Positions 7,624-12,638 of a stretch of DNA of 12,883 nucleotides are shown here, piece by piece. Location of the stretch: NCBI GenBank assembly GCA_019750655.1, contig JAIEOG010000335.1, forward strand, positions 1 through 12,883, read 5' to 3'. The position numbers and the translations under genes were made by a program. Source of the stretch: a bacterium (GTDB lineage Bacteria > Bdellovibrionota > FAC87 > UBA2466). Under the pieces are notes generated by a model. The model made no database searches and had not been told where the DNA came from. It saw nothing but the letters and a program-made list of their open reading frames with translations. The first letter of the stretch is position 1, and each line of letters starts with the position of its first letter.

Positions 7624-8219
7624 GGAACGGCACCGGCAACCTCCCTCACTGAGTACCGGAGCGGCTCATGCTGCCACTGGCCCTGGACTCGAACCGCGAG
7701 CCGCTGCACTCTGGACTCCCAACGCAAAACCACCTGAGTCGGCGGCGCTTCCACACGCTCCCAGCCGGTCCAAGCCCCACACTGCGAGCAACGCCTCGGG
7801 CGGACGGGCGGCAGCGCAGAGCGAGACCAATCTACTTTTCCCGGAGCCCCCACTGTCTGCAACCGAGCCTCGCCTTCAGCCTGCCGCCACCGCGCAACAG
7901 CTTGAGCCCAATGCCGGTGCCAAACGGCCGACAACGCCTGCTCGGCGGTGCGGTCCACGGGAAGGCACTTCGCTGCCGTAGCCGGGACTCGCGCGCAAGC
8001 ATGCCAAGGGTGATGTGCTAGGTCGCGGTGCTGGAGTTCTCGATTGGCTTTGGCGAGATCGCCCAAAACAGAACGCTCGGCGCGCCCCAAAACCACCGCG
8101 GCATTGTCCAGAGCGATGAGCGAACGTTCCCAGTTGTAAAGCTCCGTAAACCGCAGCTGCATCCAGCCGAGACTGAGCAACAAGGGGCCGGCCATCAGGG
8201 AGAAAAAGCAAAGCGACAT
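7620..8219 (-). CDS. TadG/TadF-like pseudopilin, start uncertain
   Basis: From ATG 8219 the product is 199 aa. An N-terminal hydrophobic helix (FSLMAGPLLLSLGWMQLRF, residues 6-24) is followed by a long helical region (25-65), typical of TadE/TadF/TadG pseudopilins. Four cysteines (75, 85, 144, 147) include a CxxC and could form disulfides in the periplasm. The last third (TQVVLRWESRVQRLAVRVQG) looks like beta strands. Three starts are possible. ATG 8219 has no good SD. ATG 8195 forms a TGATG junction with the TadE-like stop. TTG 8235 lies in another frame and would give a proper prepilin leader (MRLRG, then NVALLF) if one base were gained or lost at the A5 run 8203-8207. The gene overlaps its upstream neighbour and ends in the GTGA shared with the 56-aa gene. 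Family placement rests on helix and context, not on a full-length match. Confidence 0.7.
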   Translation of the reverse strand: MSLCFFSLMAGPLLLSLGWMQLRFTELYNWERSLIALDNAAVVLGRAERSVLGDLAKANRELQHRDLAHHPWHACARVPATAAKCLPVDRTAEQALSAVWHRHWAQAVARWRQAEGEARLQTVGAPGKVDWSRSALPPVRPRRCSQCGAWTGWERVEAPPTQVVLRWESRVQRLAVRVQGQWQHEPLRYSVREVAGAVP

Positions 8220-8548
8220 TGCCGCGTAACCTCAAAACCGTGTTTGGTGCCGCCACGCCAAGGGAATCGCCAAAAGCTATTAAAACGAAGCTGGACTTTG
8301 GCAGTGCGGTAACCCTGCCGTTGCGCCCATTCGATTTTCGGAGAAAAGACCGCGCTCCGGAGTGAAGAAGGCCCCGATCCACCGAAGAGCGATTGGCGAA
8401 CCGCGAGAAAAGACGAGTGGTGGCAAAGGTGCTCCACCCACACTCTCCGGCTGGCTTCGGAGTAGAGAAAAACCAAAGGCAAGAAAAGTGGGAGCGCAAG
8501 AACCGCATCCAGTAAGGCGGAGCCTCGATTTCGTTTACCAGCGCCCAC
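8195..8548 (-). CDS. TadE-like pseudopilin
   Basis: The product is 117 aa from GTG 8548. I chose this start because AAGGTGG (8560-8554) lies five bases upstream and the resulting leader is a textbook class III signal: MGAGKRNRG, then SALLDAVLALPLFLPLVFLY. Gly9 would be -1 and Asp14 falls at +5, where pilins carry Glu or Asp. The longer open frame up to 8710 runs over the flp gene and adds no plausible protein. After the membrane helix the chain is basic and Ser/Phe rich (RQSLFGGSGPSSLRSAVFSP) with two Cys (42, 111). TadE-type minor pilins of this size are processed by the same peptidase as Flp and are needed for pilus assembly. It overlaps flp by 14 bases and the TadG-like gene by 25, so the block is transcribed and probably translated as one unit. 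Confidence 0.78.
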   Translation of the reverse strand: MGAGKRNRGSALLDAVLALPLFLPLVFLYSEASRRVWVEHLCHHSSFLAVRQSLFGGSGPSSLRSAVFSPKIEWAQRQGYRTAKVQLRFNSFWRFPWRGGTKHGFEVTRQCRFAFSP

Positions 8549-8795
8549 CCGAGCCACCTTGCTTGCGTGCGCCGCGCATGAAATCGTCCATGCCACGCGC
8601 CTCGTAGGCGCCCGCATCCACTTCCGTCGTCGCAATCGCTTTCCCGTCGCCTTTGGTAATGGCGCGGGAAAGATTGGCATACTGTTCGGTGATGTTCTTT
8701 CCCACGGCACCCACTACCCAGATGGAAGAAACCGCAATCAGACAAACCAAAATCAAGTATTCGACCAGGCCCTGCCCTCTATTTCCGCTCGGCAT
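8535..8795 (-). CDS. flp: Flp-type major pilin
   Basis: The product is 86 aa from ATG 8795. It begins MPSGNRG, then QGLVEYLILVCLIAVSSIWV. This is the Flp pilin signature: Gly7 at -1, Glu12 at +5, Tyr13 at +6, and a hydrophobic helix to about residue 32. The start is fixed by a perfect AGGAGG (8805-8800) four bases upstream. The open frame continues upstream to 9275, but that part overlaps the opposite-strand gene and is not real. At 86 aa it is longer than many Flp pilins (about 50-70 aa). The extra C-terminal part (AGAYEARGMDDFMRGARKQG, then GSGGRW) is flexible and would be displayed on the fibre. It is the first cistron of the operon, as expected for the major subunit. Confidence 0.93.
   Translation of the reverse strand: MPSGNRGQGLVEYLILVCLIAVSSIWVVGAVGKNITEQYANLSRAITKGDGKAIATTEVDAGAYEARGMDDFMRGARKQGGSGGRW
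8554..8560 (-). promoter_or_regulatory. Shine-Dalgarno that sets the TadE-like GTG start
   Basis: AAGGTGG lies inside the flp 3' end, five bases before GTG 8548. It is the reason for choosing this GTG over the far-upstream ATG of the same frame. Confidence 0.6.
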
Positions 8796-8799
8796 TTTG

Positions 8800-8805
8800 C
8801 CTCCT
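8800..8805 (-). promoter_or_regulatory. Strong Shine-Dalgarno of flp
   Basis: A perfect AGGAGG lies four bases upstream of ATG 8795. It decides the flp start against the longer upstream frame and fits high expression of a major pilin. Confidence 0.85.
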
Positions 8806-8820
8806 ATGCCGGCGGTGCAT

Positions 8821-8837
8821 TGCGAAACCCGTACCGG
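8821..8837 (-). promoter_or_regulatory. Possible sigma-54 promoter upstream of flp
   Basis: On the - strand CCGGTACG, four bases, then TCGCA gives the GG-N10-GC spacing of sigma-54 promoters (consensus TTGGCACG-N4-TTGCA): six of eight matches in the -24 element if the first position is read as a pyrimidine, and four of five in the -12 element. Transcription would begin near 8811, leaving a short leader that still holds the AGGAGG at 8805-8800. Pilin genes are often under sigma-54 control. The T-to-C change in the -12 box is a weakness. Confidence 0.35.
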
Positions 8838-8889
8838 AAGTTTGCGCACAGAAACCCCTGAACCACTCCAGGAAATGGACGGGAATAGA

Positions 8890-9921
8890 ATGGAAAATGG
8901 ACCCAAGTCTCCACGTGCTAAACTAGGGAGAGTGAAAGCTCTCCTTTTCTTTTCCGGGCTTCTGACCTTGGTGTGCCGTGGGTCCGATGAGCCCAGCAGA
9001 TACCGTCCGTTGACGTTCAAGAACTGCGACCAGATTTGGTCAGTGATGCGGATCGACCCTCGAGAACTCACAAAGATTCTCGAGTTCAGCGCTCGCGAAA
9101 GCGGAGCCCTGTCGGCGCTTGCCGACTTGGTGAAAGACTTTGAGGCAAAAGAGAGCGCTGCTCTGGTTTTAAAAGCGGCCGCCGCCGGCCTTCCACCCTC
9201 CGTACGCGCGGCAGCGCTTGCAGATTGGGAACGCGCAGAAATTTCCCTTTTCGCCGGCGAAAAAGCCCTGAACAAGGAGAGACATGCGCAGGCTCGCCTG
9301 TATCTAGCTTGGAGGAATATCGTCTTACGCTGGAACTCCGTAGCGCCTGCGGATGAAAGAATCGATTTAGAGAACTTCCACCTGGCTTCTGTTTCCGGGC
9401 CTCTGATGCGAAAGCTAGTGCTCGCGGGAAGAGACGTTCTGGGCCCCCGCTACCTCGCCTACCATCCGGTGAAACTTAACCCTAAAGAGCGCGACAGCCT
9501 CACCCGAAGAAACCTTCCTCCTGCCCCTGAAGGTTTTGGAGATTTACAAACGGGCGCGGTGGGGGCCCTCAAGCAGTTTCTCGATCGTGCGGGCCAGGAC
9601 ATCACTAAGCCTGATCGCCTGCAAAAACTCTTCATCTTGTTGAGTTATCGCTTCCCGGACTCGGGGCAAAAGGAAGCTGCCGCGTTTCTAGATAGTTTTG
9701 GTGGGTTATCTGCCAGAGAAGGTGAGTTGTTGATGGCACAGAAAGCAGAACCCAGCCGCCGAGTATATGGGGGGCTGTGCAAATACGCCGAAATCGCCAA
9801 CCGCGATCTAGATCCCCAACCGCCCTTCGACAAGGCTAAGCTCGGAACCTACGCAGAGGCTCACCGCCTATTGAAAGTTCTTCTGCAAGGAGTGCCCGGA
9901 GAATCCTTGTCGATTTTCTAG
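8890..9921 (+). CDS. Exported helical protein of unknown function
   Basis: I do not recognise this 343-aa protein. After a basic n-region (KSPRAKLGRVK) comes a hydrophobic core, ALLFFSGLLTLVCRG, which reads as a Sec signal peptide; TLVC resembles a lipobox but has Val at -1, so lipidation is doubtful. The mature part is mostly helical with many charged residues, including an Ala-rich amphipathic region (AALVLKAAAAGLPPSVRAAA) and a later segment LKQFLDRAGQDI. Start choices are ATG 8890 (GGGA five bases upstream, used here), GTG 8932 (directly at the signal peptide, but its AGGGAG is only one base away) and ATG 8875. It is transcribed divergently from the flp operon, with 94 bases between starts, and its TAG ends one base before the stop of the converging - strand gene. 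The divergent arrangement may hint at a link to pilus function; nothing else does. Confidence 0.75.
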   Translation: MENGPKSPRAKLGRVKALLFFSGLLTLVCRGSDEPSRYRPLTFKNCDQIWSVMRIDPRELTKILEFSARESGALSALADLVKDFEAKESAALVLKAAAAGLPPSVRAAALADWERAEISLFAGEKALNKERHAQARLYLAWRNIVLRWNSVAPADERIDLENFHLASVSGPLMRKLVLAGRDVLGPRYLAYHPVKLNPKERDSLTRRNLPPAPEGFGDLQTGAVGALKQFLDRAGQDITKPDRLQKLFILLSYRFPDSGQKEAAAFLDSFGGLSAREGELLMAQKAEPSRRVYGGLCKYAEIANRDLDPQPPFDKAKLGTYAEAHRLLKVLLQGVPGESLSIF

Positions 9922-9922
9922 T

Positions 9923-11038
9923 TTATTTAATGTGGAAAAGCCTGGCTCTCGGTTCTCCGCTGCCAGTACGCAGTATCTGATCTAGCCCGGCGAAGTTCTT
10001 CGAATTTTTGTATGCTTCTTTGAGATAGTCATCGAAGGCACCAGCAGAAGTGAGCTGTATCGCCTTATCGGTGACCGCCACAAAAGAGCACGGCCCGTTG
10101 GAAGCGGAGACACTCACTCCGAGCCCTAAGGATAGCGGGGGAAACTTTGCTAGGGCGGCGTCGATCTCTTTATCCGAGTAAGAAAGCTGCCCTTCCACTT
10201 TATCAAGCAGGCCCCCTTGCTTACGTGCTGCATTCCCCAGAATGCCCGCAACCGAGAACTCCTTGTCTTTGTGGTACACGGCCCCGGGGTGGCGCGCGAT
10301 GATCGGCGTCATGACCTCCTTGAATTCGTCGCTGTCTCGCGGAGAAAGAGCCGTGAGAGCTACTACTGTTCCGCCGGAGCTGATCAACGAATAAAGCTTG
10401 CGAGTCTTGGGATCGAACAAGATGCAGGCGCCGCCCACAAAACCGTGGCCACCAGCCTCGCTCTTACAATACTCTTTGGACCAGCCCTGGTTTTTCGCAA
10501 TGCCATCGGCCATCTGGGCTAGAAGCTGCTCAAAGAGCGCAGCTAGTTTTTTATCCCTTTCCTTAATTCTGTCCTTATCCTCCGCCGAGTCCCCATCGGT
10601 AATCTGCAGCTCTTTTATCTGTTTGCGAAGTTCAGAGGGGTTTCCTTTAAGCTCTTTCTCTAGAGGAGCCAGGACCTCGCAAAGCTCCTTCAATCCCGGC
10701 ATGCGCTTCGCTTCTGCGACTAGTAATGCGTAGAAATTATCCGGAGTGAGCTCCAGGGGTTGGACAAGACCCTGTAGCACCGCGCGAATCCGCCAGTTGC
10801 TTTCAGAACTCTGCGGACCTTCGAGCGCTTTCCGCAGAGGCCCCACAGAACTTGCCCCCAGATTGCGCAGCTCTCGATCCGCTACCTCGCGGTCGATGTA
10901 GTGCTTCGCATCCAGTGCCTTTATGAGCGCCGGATAGTTCGGCCCATCCCCGGGCTCGGGGTGCTGGCCATCTTTCGCATGGTCCTTAGCGAATACGCCA
11001 AAGGCGAGCGTTAGGAGCAGACAGGCTGCGATACGCAT
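9923..11038 (-). CDS. Exported protein with HEAT-like N-terminal repeats, function unknown
   Basis: The 371-aa product begins with a clear signal peptide (MRIAACLLLTLAFGVFA, then KDHAKD), so the protein is periplasmic or secreted. Residues of about 33-90 look like a HEAT/PBS-lyase-type repeat pair: DREVADRELRNLGASSVGPL leads into RKALEG and a second helix pair (NWRIRAVLQGL). Such repeats usually bind proteins. A charged helical segment follows (about 115-190, with EKELKG, LRKQIKELQ and DKDRIKERDKK). The C-terminal half is mixed alpha/beta with Gly-rich turns (EAGGHGFVGGACILF) and matches nothing I know. ATG 11038 has AGAGGG four bases upstream, and that SD overlaps the stop of the preceding 168-aa gene, so the two form an operon with coupled translation. 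The repeat call is moderate; no function is assigned. Confidence 0.8.
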   Translation of the reverse strand: MRIAACLLLTLAFGVFAKDHAKDGQHPEPGDGPNYPALIKALDAKHYIDREVADRELRNLGASSVGPLRKALEGPQSSESNWRIRAVLQGLVQPLELTPDNFYALLVAEAKRMPGLKELCEVLAPLEKELKGNPSELRKQIKELQITDGDSAEDKDRIKERDKKLAALFEQLLAQMADGIAKNQGWSKEYCKSEAGGHGFVGGACILFDPKTRKLYSLISSGGTVVALTALSPRDSDEFKEVMTPIIARHPGAVYHKDKEFSVAGILGNAARKQGGLLDKVEGQLSYSDKEIDAALAKFPPLSLGLGVSVSASNGPCSFVAVTDKAIQLTSAGAFDDYLKEAYKNSKNFAGLDQILRTGSGEPRARLFHIK

Positions 11039-11047
11039 TTTACCCTC

Positions 11048-11554
11048 TCAGGTTGCGGATTTGCCGGGCCGGCTGACTTGGATGAATTCTGTGAGGTAGT
11101 GGCGAGCGACTTGCTCGGGGATGACTTTATTTCCCAAACAAGACCAGTCGACTTCGTGGAACAGGCCGAATTGGGCTTCGATACCGCCCGAGAACATCAC
11201 ACTGCTGCGAGGGCCTAGGTTGGGGTCTAGGAGCTTCTCGCAAGCAAACTGGATGACGCCTGGAGCGGTTGTCGATACGGTCAAACGCATATCCCCGCGC
11301 GTGACACCAAAGGCATCGCCCTCGCCTTGCTTGGCTAGGCGCAATTGCATGGCCTCTTCCACCACACGGAGATTGAAGAGCCGAATCAGGTAGTCGACGT
11401 GGTAGTAAAGGTCGCGGACAAACGTGGAAGTTTCTACGGAGAGGACTTCGTCTTTAGTCTTGTAAAGATCGATGCTGAGGCGATCGCCGGATTGGATAGA
11501 GACCTCCTGCTCGGCAAGGCTCTCGATCCATTTGATCGTTCTGTTGCTCGTCAC
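11048..11554 (-). CDS. Cytosolic protein of unknown function, GTG start
   Basis: This 168-aa protein is not recognised. It has no signal peptide or membrane helix. The sequence alternates strands and helices, with a central block (DLYYHVDYLIRLFNLRVVEE) rich in Tyr and Leu and a later LTVSTTAPGVIQFACEKLLD. The start is GTG 11554, supported by GGGGAG (11565-11560) five bases upstream. Its stop (11050-11048) overlaps the SD of the exported HEAT-like protein, so the pair is cotranscribed. The leader upstream can fold over this SD (see 11560-11594), which suggests translational control of the whole pair. The pairing of one cytosolic and one exported unknown recalls chaperone-substrate or regulator-effector gene pairs, but that is speculation. 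Confidence 0.8.
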   Translation of the reverse strand: MTSNRTIKWIESLAEQEVSIQSGDRLSIDLYKTKDEVLSVETSTFVRDLYYHVDYLIRLFNLRVVEEAMQLRLAKQGEGDAFGVTRGDMRLTVSTTAPGVIQFACEKLLDPNLGPRSSVMFSGGIEAQFGLFHEVDWSCLGNKVIPEQVARHYLTEFIQVSRPGKSAT

Positions 11555-11559
11555 GGTTG

Positions 11560-11594
11560 CTCCCCGAAAATGCGCCGGGGAGAAATAACTCCCC
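11560..11594 (-). promoter_or_regulatory. Leader with mutually exclusive hairpins, one hiding the ribosome-binding site
   Basis: In the - strand transcript GGGGAG (11594-11589), CTCCCC (11582-11577) and GGGGAG (11565-11560, the SD of the 168-aa gene) follow each other. The middle element can pair with the first (6 bp, loop TTATTT). It can also pair with the SD through CTCCCCG/CGGGGAG (11582-11576 with 11566-11560, 7 bp, 9-base loop). The two folds exclude each other. The second would block ribosome binding, and the first would free the SD. This is the layout of a translational switch, but no ligand-binding core is visible in the short leader. Confidence 0.45.
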
Positions 11595-11626
11595 CGTCAC
11601 TAGCGGTGGTATGGAATTCTTAACCC

Positions 11627-11632
11627 AGTATA
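11627..11632 (-). promoter_or_regulatory. Possible -10 box for the 168-aa gene
   Basis: TATACT on the - strand matches TATAAT at five of six positions and would give a leader of about 65 bases containing the switch hairpins. No convincing -35 is found at 16-18 bases, so an activator would be needed or the call is wrong. Confidence 0.25.
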
Positions 11633-11714
11633 TTAAGTGGTCGCCCTGTTACCGTTTTAGGCTTCCTACGAATAGGCATGCGCACCACAGTAAGAGAGGG
11701 CCCCTGGATAAGAA

Positions 11715-11756
11715 CCTGTCGGGTAAGAATTAACTCAAACTCACCTACCGGACAGG
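11715..11756. other. Imperfect inverted repeat in the 11555-11855 gene-free stretch
   Basis: CCTGTCGGGTA (11715-11725) and TACCGGACAGG (11746-11756) pair over 11 positions with one mismatch around a 20-base loop. Read on the - strand the second arm is followed by TTCTTATCC, so it could act as a weak terminator or as part of a leader. ACAGGG at 11752-11757 could also pair with CCCTGT at 11645-11650, and CAGGGG (11753-11758) with CCCCTG (11701-11706). The rest of the 301-base stretch holds no gene that I can support. Confidence 0.4.
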
Positions 11757-11785
11757 GGAGCTAGAATCATTATCTCAAATTACGA

Positions 11786-11815
11786 ACCGCCCTCCAAGTC
11801 CCCTCGGAGGGCGGT
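11786..11815 (-). terminator. Strong hairpin downstream of phaR, likely terminator
   Basis: ACCGCCCTCC (11786-11795) and GGAGGGCGGT (11806-11815) form a perfect 10-bp GC-rich stem with a 10-base loop. It lies 40 bases past the phaR stop. On the - strand it is followed by TCGTAATTT, only moderately T-rich, so it is not a canonical intrinsic terminator. Confidence 0.5.
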
Positions 11816-11855
11816 CAATTCTTCAAGAGTATTCTAGCCTTACCTTCGCCAGGGC

Positions 11856-12278
11856 TTAAACTTCGGCGTTTTTAGCAGCCGTAGCGCCATCGCGCCCGGT
11901 AACCACACCGTATTTAGCTTCCAGCTCGGAAAGCTTGGAACCAAGGTCTTTTACCTGGGTTTCCAAAGTGCGGATGATTTCCCCTTGTGCCGTCTCGGCG
12001 CCTTTGGCCAAGAAGGAGCTAAAGGAACCATCGCCGTGCTGGATGATGTGGCGCAGAGTCGTGATCGGAACAGGCGTTTCCGACTTCTTCTGCTTTTCAA
12101 AAATAATCTGGGTCAAAGTCATCGCGGTGATGTCTTTTTGGTTGCGATTATCGACGACCGCAACTTCTTCACCTTGCTGGATCATTTCTGCTATTTCATC
12201 CAACGTGACATAGCAGCTTGCATCCGTGTCATAGAGCTTACGGTTTTGATACCGTTTAATGATTTTTGCCTTCTCCAT
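11856..12278 (-). CDS. phaR: PHB/PHA accumulation regulator, PhaR-type DNA-binding protein
   Basis: PhaR-type proteins repress granule-associated phasin genes and bind both DNA and poly-hydroxyalkanoate. The 140-aa product carries the family's N-terminal DNA-binding domain almost unchanged: IIKRYQNRKLYDT (residues 6-18), SCYVTLDEIAEMI (21-33), then EEVAVVDNRNQKDIT (37-51) and LTQIIFEKQ (55-63). The C-terminal part has a predicted coiled coil (about 97-125, EIIRTLETQVKDLGSKLSELE) and a short Ala-rich tail. This is shorter than the ~180-200 aa PhaR of PHA-producing proteobacteria. No phaC, phaA, phaB or phasin gene is visible in the window, so the regulator may control something else here. ATG 12278 has GGGGGA about four bases upstream. 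It stands alone, with a 360-base gene-free stretch upstream and a hairpin downstream. Confidence 0.9.
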   Translation of the reverse strand: MEKAKIIKRYQNRKLYDTDASCYVTLDEIAEMIQQGEEVAVVDNRNQKDITAMTLTQIIFEKQKKSETPVPITTLRHIIQHGDGSFSSFLAKGAETAQGEIIRTLETQVKDLGSKLSELEAKYGVVTGRDGATAAKNAEV

Positions 12279-12384
12279 TTATCCCCCAACCTTAAATAAG
12301 GTGCTATGTGAGTTTTCTTTAAGCCGTCAACGAGGTTGCGATAACTACTCCTGAACCCACCCTACTTGGAAACCTGAACGTGCT

Positions 12385-12526
12385 AATGAGCCTCGCCCTC
12401 TCATGGAGAAAGGACCTGCCCCACCCCGTTGCCCCATTCAACAGGTAGACCCTCCAGCCCGGCAAGAGTCTGCCATTAAATATGGCTAACAACCGTCTAC
12501 GAGAGACGGGTAATTCGAGGCTCATT
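12385..12526. ncRNA. Candidate structured RNA or phaR leader, strand unresolved
   Basis: An 11-bp perfect inverted repeat (AATGAGCCTCG 12385-12395, CGAGGCTCATT 12516-12526) encloses at least four further hairpins: 12399-12402/12406-12409, 12414-12418/12442-12446, 12472-12476/12482-12486 and 12493-12498/12504-12509. A multibranched fold closed by a long terminal stem is typical of a structured RNA. It does not show the conserved cores of SRP RNA, RNase P RNA or tmRNA that I know. No T-run marks an end on either strand. Read on the - strand it would be part of the phaR 5' leader. The rest of the 12279-12638 stretch holds the promoter candidate at 12524-12552, and no coding frame I trust. Confidence 0.35.
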
Positions 12527-12552
12527 GTTCGGCTGGTAACTCTCTATGTCAA
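12524..12552 (-). promoter_or_regulatory. Sigma-70-like promoter candidate upstream of phaR
   Basis: On the - strand a perfect -35 TTGACA (12552-12547) is followed after exactly 17 bases by AACAAT (12529-12524), which matches TATAAT at three positions. Transcription would start near 12517 and read into phaR with a leader of about 240 bases. The -10 box overlaps one arm of the 11-bp inverted repeat. Confidence 0.4.
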
Positions 12553-12638
12553 GGGTATTGTTGGAAGGTTGTTAACAGCGTTTTGTTAGAAACACCTTAA
12601 AGTTTCGGTGGCTTACAAAAACGCGTCAAACAAGCCGA

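Noticed and set aside
7051..8021. Long + strand frames opposite cpaB and the TadG-like gene
   Set aside because: High-GC shadow frames, Pro/Arg rich, no ribosome-binding sites, opposite to genes with recognisable domains.
7876..8745. 289-codon open frame on the - strand across the TadE/TadG-like genes
   Set aside because: It overlaps three better-supported genes, is rich in Arg, Cys and Ser in a shadow-like way, and shows no domain. Only its short MRLRG-NVALLF segment is of interest, discussed as a frameshift candidate.
8653..8889. Upstream extension of the + strand exported-protein frame
   Set aside because: It overlaps flp and would bury the signal peptide about 90 residues into the protein.
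8796..9275. Upstream extension of the flp frame
   Set aside because: It runs antisense through the exported unknown gene, and AGGAGG at 8800-8805 fixes the start at 8795.
12385..12526. Assignment as 6S RNA, RNase P RNA, SRP RNA or tmRNA
   Set aside because: None of the conserved cores of RNase P, SRP RNA or tmRNA is present. 6S cannot be judged by eye because its sequence is poorly conserved, so the element is left unnamed.
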